From an uncultured Opitutales bacterium (GTDB taxonomy: Bacteria; Verrucomicrobiota; Verrucomicrobiia; Opitutales; Intestinicryptomonadaceae), in contig URJJ01000044.1 in assembly GCA_900548185.1 (NCBI GenBank), positions 1-17,618 of the forward strand: DNA of 17,618 bases. Reading direction: 5' to 3'. Positions 5,801 through 13,124 of the stretch are shown in pieces. Under the pieces are notes generated by a model. It ran no database searches, was not told the origin of the DNA, and saw only the letters and a program-made list of their open reading frames with translations. The translations under genes and the position numbers were made by a program. How positions within the stretch are numbered: the first letter of the stretch is position 1; every line of letters begins with the position of its first letter.

Positions 5801-5858
5801 GCTTTGCACGAGGGCGCGCCGCCGTTTAAGGTTGCGGGCAATTTAACACAATCGGGAT

Positions 5859-7472
5859 ATGGCGAAGTTTTTCTTGAAGGCGGTTTTGGCGTGCGCGGCT
5901 TTCTGCGTCCAGGCGGGGGCGGCGGATTTGAAGAATGTGTTTGTCGCGGCAAATGCGGGCAAGGCGGAGTCCATGGAGCTTGCGAGGGCCTACTGCGCCG
6001 CGCGCTCCATCCCCTCCGGCAATATAATCGCCCTCGATGTCTCGGACTCCCCAAACATTTCAAGGGACGACTACGACTCGAAAATCGCCGCGCCTATTTT
6101 CGACTTTCTCGCGGGCAGGAAGGCCGTTTTGACCATGGGGTCGGCCGCCTCCCCGCGCGACGCGTTTGTGGTGAAAAGCGACGTCGAATTCCTCGTCCTT
6201 TGCAAGGGCCTCCCATACCGGATTCTTGAAAAGCCCGCCGGGGGGAATCCCCCCGCCAAGCCGGACCTTGTGCGCAACAACTCGGCCTGCGTCGATTCCG
6301 AGCTTGCGATGCTTCTAAAAGGCGCCTATCCGCTTGCGGGCGCGCGCGAAAATCCCGCCTTTGGCCGGGGGCTTTCAAGGGGTTCCTACAAGTCGTTTAA
6401 AATAATACCTGTGTCGCGGCTTGACGGCGCGTCCTATTCCGACGCCAGGGCCGTCTTTGAGCGTTCAATCGAAGCCGAAAAGAGCGGGCTTGCAGGCAGG
6501 GCATACATAGACAAGTCCGCCCTCTACAAGGAGGGCGACGTGTGGCTGGACGCCGCCGCAGAGGAAATTTCAAAGCTCGGCTTCGACCTCAGCGTCGACT
6601 CAAAGCGGGCCTGCATGTCCCATTTCGACAGGTTTGACGCCCCCGCGCTCTACTTCGGATGGTATTCTTTTGCGCCAACCGCCTATTTCAAGTCCCCGCT
6701 GACGCGCCTTGCGCCCGGGGCGTCGGCCCTCCACATATATTCGTTTTCCGCAAAAAACATGGCAGACGTTGGGGGGATGTGGACTCCCAACCTCGTGGCC
6801 CGGGGCGCTTGCGTCGCCTTCGGGTATGTGGACGAGCCGTTTCTTGCATTCACCCACAGGCCCGACATATACATGGCCGCGCTCGCGGAGGGCCTGAGCG
6901 CGGGCGAGGCCGCGCTGCGCGCTTCAAAGGGTTTGAGCTGGAAGGGTATGGCCGTCGCCGACCCGCTTTTTGAGCCCTTCAAGACGGGTCTTGACGCCCA
7001 GCTCGCCGCAGCCGAGTCGGGTGGCGGGGGACCGCTTTCCCAGTACGCCGTCATAAGGAAGATGAACCTCATGGAGGCAGCCGGCGACGCTTCCGGGGCC
7101 CGCGCCCTCGGCGAGCGTTTTCTGCCCGCGCTCCGGGAGACTTTCGCGCTAAGGTGGAGGCTGTCCCAGCTCTGCCTCAAGTCTTCCGACACGGCTGCGG
7201 CCATGATGTACGCGGAAAGCGCCTTGCCCCGCGCCTCGGAAGACTTCCAGAATTTCGGGCTCGCCTTTGAAATCCTCGCGAGCCTCGACGCCCTCGGAAA
7301 AACCGGCCTTACCGAAAAATTCTATGAGAAGATGCTCAATTCCCAGCGCGGTAAAAATCCCGGGTTTTACAGGGAAGTGCTGCCTGAGCTTTTGAAGTCG
7401 AAAAATCTTCCTGAAAAAATACGGGCCCTGTGCGCCGAAATCGAGGCCGAGCTTCCGCCGCTTAAAAAGTGA
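5859..7472 (+). CDS. TIGR03790-family secreted protein with TPR-like C-terminus
   Basis: A 537-residue exported protein. A signal peptide MAKFFLKAVLACAAFCVQAGAA covers 1-22. The region VFVAANAGKAESMELARAY then CAARSIPSGNIIALDVS...ISRDDYD (27-73) matches the opening of the TIGR03790 family, common in Verrucomicrobiota, Planctomycetota and some Acidobacteria. Later VEFLVLCKGLPYRI and the block 'GGMWTPNLVARGACVAFGYVDEPFLAFTHRPDIYMAALAEGLSAGEAALRASKGLSWKGMAVADPLFEPF' (about 305-372; shown in part) recall the end of gingipain/caspase-like folds, but the family function is unknown. Residues about 385-537 are helical and TPR-like. The ATG at 5859 is preceded by a weak GGGAT. A terminator at 5776-5800 isolates it, and it appears monocistronic. 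Confidence 0.8.
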   Translation: MAKFFLKAVLACAAFCVQAGAADLKNVFVAANAGKAESMELARAYCAARSIPSGNIIALDVSDSPNISRDDYDSKIAAPIFDFLAGRKAVLTMGSAASPRDAFVVKSDVEFLVLCKGLPYRILEKPAGGNPPAKPDLVRNNSACVDSELAMLLKGAYPLAGARENPAFGRGLSRGSYKSFKIIPVSRLDGASYSDARAVFERSIEAEKSGLAGRAYIDKSALYKEGDVWLDAAAEEISKLGFDLSVDSKRACMSHFDRFDAPALYFGWYSFAPTAYFKSPLTRLAPGASALHIYSFSAKNMADVGGMWTPNLVARGACVAFGYVDEPFLAFTHRPDIYMAALAEGLSAGEAALRASKGLSWKGMAVADPLFEPFKTGLDAQLAAAESGGGGPLSQYAVIRKMNLMEAAGDASGARALGERFLPALRETFALRWRLSQLCLKSSDTAAAMMYAESALPRASEDFQNFGLAFEILASLDALGKTGLTEKFYEKMLNSQRGKNPGFYREVLPELLKSKNLPEKIRALCAEIEAELPPLKK

Positions 7473-7634
7473 GGGCCGCGCGGACTGCGCCGGAAGGGGC
7501 GCATGTGTCGCTTCCCCGCCGGAATGCGCGCCTCGGCCTTGCGGGTCCGCGCGGAATTTCTGCGGCCCTCCGGCGGCGGGGCGAGCTTGCCGGACATTAG
7601 CCGTATTTTATCCTGCGCTTCGGGGCTTGGCCCT

Positions 7635-7650
7635 CCCTCCCCGGGGAGGG
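7635..7650. repeat. Perfect palindrome CCCTCCCC/GGGGAGGG between convergent genes
   Basis: A 16-bp perfect palindrome lies in the 207-base gap between the convergent TIGR03790 and rubredoxin-GltS genes. It could act as a hairpin at the 3' ends of both transcripts, but there is no U tract on either strand, so it is not called as an intrinsic terminator. Confidence 0.45.
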
Positions 7651-7679
7651 CGCGGCTCCGTATTTGCTGCGGCGCGGAT

Positions 7680-9056
7680 TCAGGCGTGCCTTATCGCGGT
7701 TGCAGATGCAATTTCGCAGCTCGTGGTGCACAGGTCTGCGGCCGAAAGCTCCGACAGGCTGCGCGCCCCCATGCAGCGCAGGAAGGCTTCCAGCTCTGCC
7801 GCGCATGCGCGGAGGTAGTTTTCCACGCGCCTTGCCCCGGCGTCCACCGACAGGCGCGCGCGCAGCTCCGGGTCCTGGGTTGCGATGCCGACCGGGCATT
7901 TGCCGTTGTGGCAGACCCTGAAACGCTGGCAGCCGAGGGCCATGAGCGCGGCGCTTGCGACGGCCACGGCGTCCGCCCCCATGGCGAGCGCCTTTATGAA
8001 ATCCCGGCTTGTGCGCAGACCGCCGGTAATGACGAGGTCTGTGCCGGGGCAGTTTTCGTCAATGAATTTTCTGGCGCGCGCGAGCGCGAAAACCGTCGGG
8101 ACTGAGGAGGCGTCCTTGAGGAATTTTGGCGAGGAGCCCGTGGCCCCGCCTCGGCCGTCGATTGTTATGAAGTCGGGCTTTGCCCGGGCAATGAACGCGA
8201 GGTCTTCCTCTATCCTCCCCGCCGCGATTTTCACGCCTATGGGGCGTCCGCCGCTCCTTTGGCGCAGCTCGTCCACCAGCCTTTCGAGGTCTTCGGGGCG
8301 GCTTATCCCGGGGAATTTTGAGGGGCTTAGTATGTCCCGCCCTGCGGGCTTCCCGCGTATCGCCGCTATTTCCGGGGTGACTTTCGCGCCGGGCAGGTGC
8401 CCGCCCATGCCGGGTTTCGTGCCCTGGCCGATTTTGATTTCGACTGCGTCGGACGAGGCGAGGTTCTCGTCGGTCGCCCCGTACAGGTTGGGGACGTATT
8501 CAAATATGTATTTTGCGGCGGCCGCGCGCTCTTCGGGAAGGATTCCCCCCTCGCCGCTGCACATGGCGGTTCCCGCCGCCGCGCTCGCCGCCGCAAGCGC
8601 CGTCTTGGCCTCCTTTGAAAGCGCGCCGAAACTCATGTGGGATATGTAGACGGGCATGTCCAGCTCAAGCGGCCTTTCCGCACGCCTGCCTATGACGGCC
8701 TTTATGGAAACCTCGTCCGACGCCTCCAGGGGGAGCTTTGCAAGCTGGGCCCCGAGGATTAGTATGTCGTCGAAATTCGGGACTTTTTCGAGGGTCTCCA
8801 TGGGTTCGGTGGCGCTCCTGCCGGATGCGGCGAGGGCGTGTATTTCGTCCATTGCGCCGCCGTCGCGCCTGGAGAATTCCGCAGGGATTTCCGCCCAGGG
8901 GAGGCCGGGGCCGGCCTGCGGTTCGGGTTCGGCATCCCCGGAAGTTCTGAACAGGGATTTGGGCGCGGAGCAGGCGGGGCACTCCCAGTTTTCCGGGAGG
9001 CTTTCCCATTCCCCCTCAAATACATAGCCGCATATGGTGCATTCGTGTTTTGACAT
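7680..9056 (-). CDS. Rubredoxin-GltS fusion: FMN/3Fe-4S glutamate-synthase-like protein
   Basis: A 458-residue cytoplasmic redox protein with two parts. Residues 1-40 form a compact rubredoxin domain: CTICGY (C6, C9) and CPAC (C26, C29), spaced as in rubrerythrin-type rubredoxins. Residues about 75-445 are the FMN-binding barrel of the glutamate synthase large subunit ('glutamate synthase-related protein'), with SFGALSKEAKTALAAAS, SGEGGILPEE, KIGQGTKPGMGGHLPG, 'VKIAAGRIEEDLAFIARAKPDFITIDGRGGATG' and the 3Fe-4S signature C376/C382/C387 in GCQRFRVCHNGKCPVGIATQ. No glutamine amidotransferase domain is present, so any glutamate synthesis would use free ammonia; other FMN-dependent chemistry is possible. 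Rubredoxin would pass electrons to the FMN/Fe-S centres. The ATG at 9056 follows a weak GGATAAAAAG. A Fur/Zur-like site sits in its promoter region, divergent from the ptx operon. Confidence 0.88.
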   Translation of the reverse strand: MSKHECTICGYVFEGEWESLPENWECPACSAPKSLFRTSGDAEPEPQAGPGLPWAEIPAEFSRRDGGAMDEIHALAASGRSATEPMETLEKVPNFDDILILGAQLAKLPLEASDEVSIKAVIGRRAERPLELDMPVYISHMSFGALSKEAKTALAAASAAAGTAMCSGEGGILPEERAAAAKYIFEYVPNLYGATDENLASSDAVEIKIGQGTKPGMGGHLPGAKVTPEIAAIRGKPAGRDILSPSKFPGISRPEDLERLVDELRQRSGGRPIGVKIAAGRIEEDLAFIARAKPDFITIDGRGGATGSSPKFLKDASSVPTVFALARARKFIDENCPGTDLVITGGLRTSRDFIKALAMGADAVAVASAALMALGCQRFRVCHNGKCPVGIATQDPELRARLSVDAGARRVENYLRACAAELEAFLRCMGARSLSELSAADLCTTSCEIASATAIRHA

Positions 9057-9117
9057 GTCTTTTTATCCGTTTTTTTGCACGGCTTCCGGAAGCCTGGCGC
9101 CGCCGCGTGGAATTATT

Positions 9118-9123
9118 ATTATA
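9118..9123 (-). promoter_or_regulatory. -10 box of the rubredoxin-GltS gene
   Basis: A perfect TATAAT on the minus strand about 60 bases upstream of the ATG. The hexamer 17 bases upstream (ATAAAA) is a poor -35, as expected for a promoter helped or blocked by a regulator. The Fur-like repeat fills the spacer. Confidence 0.55.
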
Positions 9124-9125
9124 TG

Positions 9126-9142
9126 AAAATGATTATCGTTTT
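9126..9142. promoter_or_regulatory. Fur/Zur-family operator-like inverted repeat
   Basis: AAAATGAT-T-ATCGTTTT is a 17-bp imperfect inverted repeat (7 of 8 arm positions pair). The 19-base stretch 9125-9143 matches the classical Fur box GATAATGATAATCATTATC at 14 positions by my count. It lies immediately upstream of the TATAAT serving the rubredoxin-GltS gene, so a bound repressor would block RNA polymerase. It is also about 130 bases upstream of ptxA and could affect that operon. Zur or another Fur paralogue could equally bind it. Confidence 0.5.
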
Positions 9143-9274
9143 TTATGCGGCAAATCAAGCCAAATATCCCCGAATTCCGAAAATGCCGCGCGCGCTTCCA
9201 TGCAAAATTCTAAAGCCGCGCTAATAATGCCCTAATGCGGACGGGGTTTCATATGCGCCGAACAAAGAACGCTT

Positions 9275-10108
9275 ATGCAAGATTCCAAACAATGCGGCAC
9301 AATCCTGGAACTCGACGGGGTGTCGGTCAGCTTTCCCAACGGGATGCGGGCGCTCAAGTCATGCAGCCTGAAATTCAAAAGGGGCGAATTCGCCGTGCTT
9401 CTCGGGCCGTCCGGCTCCGGCAAGTCAACGCTTCTCAGGTGCCTCAACCTTTTGCAACGCCCCAGCCTTGGCAGCGTGCGCGCGCCCTGGCTTGGCGCAG
9501 AGCCGTCGCCCGGGGAGGAGCGCGCCCACCGGCAGCGCGCCGGGATGGTTTTCCAGCAGCACCAGCTCATACTTTCAATGGGCGTGCTGCGCAACGTCAT
9601 GATGGGCATGGCGGGGCGCGTGGGGCTTTGGAGGTCGCTCTTCCCGGACGACGCCATGAGGCTGGAGGCTCTGGAATGCCTGGAGCGCGTGGGGCTGGGG
9701 CACAAGGCGCTTAACCGGGCGTCGGAGCTTAGCGGGGGCGAGCAGCAGCGCGTCGGGATAGCCAGGACGCTCGCCCAGAAGCCCGAGGTGATGCTTGCCG
9801 ACGAGCCCGTGGCGAGCCTCGACCCCGCCAGGGCGTCGCGCCTGATGTCGCTTTTAAAGGGCATCTGCCGGGACGCGGGCATGACGGCCGTAGTGAGCCT
9901 CCACCAGGTGGCCCTCGCCCGGGAGTTTGCTGACCGCGTGATAGGCCTGAGGGCGGGGGAGGTCGTCTTCGACGCGCCAGCCCGGGCTCTGGACGACGCC
10001 GCCGTCCTTGAAATATACGGCGATTCGGCCGCGCTTCCGCAGGCGGCTGCAAAGCCCCTTCCGCGCCGGGCAGCGCGCCTTGCAATAGAGCCAGTTCCCG
10101 CCCTCTGA
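9275..10108 (+). CDS. ptxA: Phosphite/phosphonate ABC transporter ATP-binding protein (PtxA/PhnC)
   Basis: A 277-residue ABC ATPase that would energise uptake through the PtxC permease at the inner membrane. Walker A GPSGSGKST (44-52), Q-loop FQQHQL (93-98), signature LSGGEQQR (152-159), Walker B VMLADEPVASLDP (172-184) and H-loop His210 are all intact. The FQQHQLI...VLRNVMMG region is typical of PhnC proteins. It is the first gene of a four-gene operon whose last gene is phosphite dehydrogenase, which supports phosphite rather than phosphonate as substrate. The ATG at 9275 has AAAGAA upstream, a weak ribosome site. A plus-strand TAATAAT near 9222 could be the -10 of the operon promoter, without a clear -35. 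No Pho-box-like direct repeats were seen upstream. Confidence 0.9.
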   Translation: MQDSKQCGTILELDGVSVSFPNGMRALKSCSLKFKRGEFAVLLGPSGSGKSTLLRCLNLLQRPSLGSVRAPWLGAEPSPGEERAHRQRAGMVFQQHQLILSMGVLRNVMMGMAGRVGLWRSLFPDDAMRLEALECLERVGLGHKALNRASELSGGEQQRVGIARTLAQKPEVMLADEPVASLDPARASRLMSLLKGICRDAGMTAVVSLHQVALAREFADRVIGLRAGEVVFDAPARALDDAAVLEIYGDSAALPQAAAKPLPRRAARLAIEPVPAL

Positions 10109-10140
10109 ACCCGGCCCGCTTTCCAAAACTTTCCGTACAA

Positions 10141-11013
10141 ATGAAAATGAAAACAGCAACAAAACGACTCACAAAAACAGCCGCGGCCGCCGCGGTCGCT
10201 TTCGCCGCCTGCCTCCAGGCTTTCGGCGGCGGAAAAACCGTTCTGCGCACGGCGCTTTTGCCCGATGAAAACGCGGCGACTGTCATAAAGAACAATTCCG
10301 CCCTCAAGGACTATCTGGAGGGGGCGACCGGCTGCGAAGTCGAGCTTGTGGTAACGACCGACTACTCTTCGATGATAGAGGCCATGCGCCGCGGCAGGCT
10401 TGAGATAGCCTACTTCGGGCCGCTTTCCTACGTGCTTGCAAAATCGCGCGCGGACATCGAGCCCTTCGCCGTCCAGGTCTCTAAGGGCGCCAAGACCTAC
10501 AACGGCGTCGTCATCGCCAACGCCGCCTCCGGGATAAAGAGCCTCGCCGACATCAGGGGAAAGACCGTGGCCTACGGCGACCAGGCGTCAACCTCCAGCC
10601 ACCTCATCCCCAAGAGCATGCTGGCCAAGGCCGGGCTTCTGGCCGGGCGCGACTATTCCGAGCAGTTCCTTGGAGCCCACGACGCCGTGGCCCTGGCTGT
10701 CCAGAGCGGCCGCGCGCAGGCCGGCGGACTTTCCAAGCCGATATTCGAGGCCCTCGTCAAAAAGGGCGTTATAGACCCGGCCAGGGTTGCCGTCCTCGAA
10801 GTTAGCCCCGACTATCCCAACTATCCGTGGACGATTCGCTCCGGAGTCGATTCCGAAACTAAGAAGCGCGTCGCCGAGGCGTTCTACCGGCTGTCGGATC
10901 CCGCCGTTTTAAAGAACCTCAAGGCCGAAGGCTTCGCGCCCGCCGCCGACTCCGACTACGACGTCATCCGCGAACTCGGCAAGGTCCTGAACCTCGACCT
11001 TTCAAAATTCTAG
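10141..11013 (+). CDS. ptxB: Phosphite/phosphonate-binding periplasmic protein (PtxB/PhnD)
   Basis: A 290-residue periplasmic solute-binding protein of the PhnD/PtxB family. A Lys-rich signal peptide (1-29) ends AFAACLQAFG; the cysteine at 24 is in a poor lipobox, so it may be free in the periplasm. Ligand-site motifs are YFGPLSY (91-97), the anion-binding STSSHLIPK (150-158), and GAHDAVALAVQSG (178-190). The STS and HD residues in these loops bind the phosphorus oxyanion in characterised relatives. It starts 32 bases after ptxA and ends 3 bases before ptxC, consistent with one transcript. Specificity for phosphite is inferred from the PtxD partner gene. Confidence 0.9.
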   Translation: MKMKTATKRLTKTAAAAAVAFAACLQAFGGGKTVLRTALLPDENAATVIKNNSALKDYLEGATGCEVELVVTTDYSSMIEAMRRGRLEIAYFGPLSYVLAKSRADIEPFAVQVSKGAKTYNGVVIANAASGIKSLADIRGKTVAYGDQASTSSHLIPKSMLAKAGLLAGRDYSEQFLGAHDAVALAVQSGRAQAGGLSKPIFEALVKKGVIDPARVAVLEVSPDYPNYPWTIRSGVDSETKKRVAEAFYRLSDPAVLKNLKAEGFAPAADSDYDVIRELGKVLNLDLSKF

Positions 11014-11016
11014 GCC

Positions 11017-11859
11017 ATGAAGGACGCCGCACAGGCATGCTTTTCCGCCCCCCGCGCCCCGGATGCGCCCGGCGCGCGGGAGGTTCTCGGATATTTCCGC
11101 TCGCGCAGGCTGAGATCCGCAGGGCTATGCGCCCTTGTCGCCGCAGCCGTCGGCCTCTCGGCCTGGGCTTCGGGGCTCATGGATTTTTCGAGGCTCTCGG
11201 AGGGCGTGCCCGACTTTTTCTCCCTAGTCTGCGAGATGCTGCCGCCCGACTTTTCCAAAGCCGCCGCGTGGGCCGGGCCGGTCGCGGACACCCTGGCCAT
11301 GAGCGTGGCCGGAACCGCGCTCGCCGTGGCGCTTTCGCTTCCGCTTGGCTTTATGGCGGCGCGCAACACCTCGCTCAATTCCGCCGTTTACGCGGCCGCG
11401 CGCCTTGTCCTCAACCTTTTGCGCTCCATTCCGGAGCTTATAATGGGCATAATATTCGTCGCAGCCGTGGGGTTCGGAGCCCTGCCGGGCGTGCTCGCGC
11501 TGGGGTTCCACTCGGTCGGAATGGTCGGCAAATTTTTCGCCGAAGCCGTCGAGCACGTCGACCCGAAGCCCGTCGAGGCTGCGAGGGCCGCCGGGGCAGG
11601 GCCGCTCCAGTGCGTGCTTGTCGCGGTGCTTCCGCAGGTGGTTTCGCAGATGGCGGACGTCGCGGTTTACAGGTGGGAGTACAACTTCAGGGCCTCCACC
11701 GTGCTCGGGGCTGTCGGGGCCGGGGGGATTGGCTTCGAGCTGATAGGGTCGCTGCGCATTCTTGAGTACAGGGAGGTGTCTGCCATAATACTGGTGATAC
11801 TGGCTATGGTGACGCTCGTCGACGCCTTCGGCTCCAAACTTAGAAAGATGTTCAAATAG
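11017..11859 (+). CDS. ptxC: Phosphite/phosphonate ABC transporter permease (PtxC/PhnE)
   Basis: A 280-residue inner-membrane permease with about six hydrophobic segments. 'PVADTLAMSVAGTALAVALSLPLGFMAARN' is the start of the transport domain, 'RLVLNLLRSIPELIMGIIFVAAVGFGALPGVLALGFH' the central region, and EAARAAGAGPLQCVLVAVLP the cytoplasmic EAA loop that docks on the ATPase. The end, ASTVLGAVGAGGIGFELIGS, is typical of PhnE. The N-terminal 25 residues are hydrophilic. It begins 3 bases after the ptxB TAG and ends 4 bases before ptxD, so the genes are tightly coupled. It is a single permease gene, as in ptxABCD loci. Confidence 0.9.
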   Translation: MKDAAQACFSAPRAPDAPGAREVLGYFRSRRLRSAGLCALVAAAVGLSAWASGLMDFSRLSEGVPDFFSLVCEMLPPDFSKAAAWAGPVADTLAMSVAGTALAVALSLPLGFMAARNTSLNSAVYAAARLVLNLLRSIPELIMGIIFVAAVGFGALPGVLALGFHSVGMVGKFFAEAVEHVDPKPVEAARAAGAGPLQCVLVAVLPQVVSQMADVAVYRWEYNFRASTVLGAVGAGGIGFELIGSLRILEYREVSAIILVILAMVTLVDAFGSKLRKMFK

Positions 11860-11863
11860 AAAA

Positions 11864-12859
11864 ATGAGACCGAAAGTTGCAGTCACAAACTGGATACACC
11901 CGGACCTTCTGGAGGAAATCCGCGAATTTGCGGACGTCGAGGCAAACCAGTCCGGCGCCGCTTTGGACGCCCGGGGGGCGGCGGCCCTCGCCTCCGGGGC
12001 GGACGCAGTCATAGCGTTCATGACAGACAGGGTGGACGGGGCCTTCCTCGACGCCTGCCCGCGCCTCAAGATAGTGGCGGGGGCCCTGAAGGGGTACGAC
12101 AACTTCGACGCGGAGGCATGCGCCCGGCGCGGCGTGTGGCTCACAGTCGTCCCGGACCTTCTCACAGTCCCGACTGCGGAGCTTCTCATCGCGCTCTTTC
12201 TGGGCCTCACCCGCAATGTGAGGGCGGGCGACGCCCACGTGCGCTCCGGCGGATTCCGAGGCTGGCGCCCCGCGCTGTACGGGGCGTCAACTTCCGGCAA
12301 GACCTTCGGCTTCGTCGGGATGGGGGCGGTGGCCCGCGCCGCCGCGCGCAGGCTGGGGGCCTTCGGCATGGAGATGCTCTATTTCGATTCGAGGCCTGTC
12401 GGCGGCAGCGAGGAAAAGGCGCTGGGCATCGAATTCTGCGGCCTTGACGAGCTTTTGGGGGCGTCCGACTTCGTCGCCCCGCTGCTTCCGCTTGCGCAGT
12501 CCACAATGCACTTGATAGGCCGCAGCGCCCTTGAGAAATTCAAGCGGGGGGCGTACCTTGTAAATGTGGGACGCGGCTCCGTGGTGGACGAGGAGGCGGT
12601 GGCGGACGCCCTGGAATCCGGCAGGCTCGCCGGTTATGCGGCGGACGTATTTGAGATGGAGGACTGGGCGAGGCCGGACAGGCCGCCTTGCGTGCCCCCG
12701 AGGCTTCTCAACCCCGAATTGAACACGCTATTTACCCCGCATCTAGGCTCGGCCACCGACGAGGCCCGCCGCGCGATAACCCGTGAGGCGATAGCCCAGG
12801 TCCGCGCCGTCCTGTCCGGGCGCACTCCGCCCAACGCCGTGAACCGCCCGCGCGCCTGA
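11864..12859 (+). CDS. ptxD: NAD-dependent phosphite dehydrogenase (PtxD)
   Basis: This 331-residue D-2-hydroxyacid dehydrogenase-family enzyme oxidises phosphite to phosphate with reduction of NAD+. It follows Pseudomonas stutzeri PtxD closely along its length, as recalled. It has GALKGYDNFD (K76), the long diagnostic VPDLLTVPTAELLI (96-109), NVGRGSVVDE (R237), YAADVFEMEDWARPDRPP (E266) and FTPHLGSA (H293), so all four residues reported as catalytic are present, three at identical numbers. The Rossmann loop is GMGAVA (152-157), with alanine replacing the last glycine. D175 follows the second strand, consistent with NAD rather than NADP preference. It is the last gene of the operon. No phosphatase or LysR-type ptxE regulator is seen next to it. 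Confidence in the enzyme name is high for a sequence-only call. Confidence 0.93.
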   Translation: MRPKVAVTNWIHPDLLEEIREFADVEANQSGAALDARGAAALASGADAVIAFMTDRVDGAFLDACPRLKIVAGALKGYDNFDAEACARRGVWLTVVPDLLTVPTAELLIALFLGLTRNVRAGDAHVRSGGFRGWRPALYGASTSGKTFGFVGMGAVARAAARRLGAFGMEMLYFDSRPVGGSEEKALGIEFCGLDELLGASDFVAPLLPLAQSTMHLIGRSALEKFKRGAYLVNVGRGSVVDEEAVADALESGRLAGYAADVFEMEDWARPDRPPCVPPRLLNPELNTLFTPHLGSATDEARRAITREAIAQVRAVLSGRTPPNAVNRPRA

Positions 12860-13074
12860 CTTCCGCCGCCCGCATTGGCGCGTTCCTTCCGGTTTACTGG
12901 GGCGGGGCGGCGCGGGATTCGCGCTCTGAGCGGCGTCTCTTGCGCGCTCCGGATGATTTTCATGCCGGGGGCGGGCGCGCCCGCAGGCCCGGCTGGATTT
13001 GCGCGCTAAGCGCGCCTTAGGCCGCCCGCGCGGCATGCTGCCGCAGAATTTCCGGCGCGCGCCGCTTTCTTTTC
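12860..13074. other. GC-rich spacer after ptxD with perfect palindromes
   Basis: No convincing gene is present. Two perfect palindromes occur: GCGGGCG/CGCCCGC (12971-12984) and GCGCGCT-A-AGCGCGC (13001-13015). They may form hairpins at the 3' end of the ptx transcript but lack U tracts; a Rho-dependent end for the operon is possible. Confidence 0.5.
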
Positions 13075-13103
13075 AAAAAAAACGGGAGGGCGCCGCCCTC
13101 CCG
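13075..13103 (-). terminator. Strong Rho-independent terminator of the recN-ftsK operon
   Basis: Minus strand: CGGGAGGGC-GGC-GCCCTCCCG (13103-13083) gives a perfect 9-bp stem with a 3-base loop, followed by eight T (13082-13075). It sits 21 bases after the ftsK stop. There is no U tract in the other orientation, so it would not end the ptx operon. Confidence 0.93.
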
Positions 13104-13124
13104 AATGCCCCGGCTTTCGGGGTT

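Larger units (their letters stand above)
5410..5858. other. Intergenic region with AT-rich half and GC-rich half
   Basis: Bases 5410-5660 are markedly AT-rich compared with the rest of the window; 5660-5858 return to high GC. Reading frames of about 60-90 codons occur on both strands but show no family resemblance and no consistent start signals. It contains the inverted repeat, the candidate small RNA and the terminator listed separately. Confidence 0.6.

Noticed and set aside
9232..10140. A 302-codon minus-strand open frame
   Set aside because: It is antisense to ptxA, which has all ABC ATPase motifs.
11224..12369. A 381-codon minus-strand open frame
   Set aside because: It is antisense to ptxC and ptxD and has shadow composition.
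9275..12859. Reading the operon as phosphonate uptake (phnCDE) with an unrelated dehydrogenase
   Set aside because: No C-P lyase or phosphonatase genes are near, and the dehydrogenase carries PtxD-specific motifs and residues.
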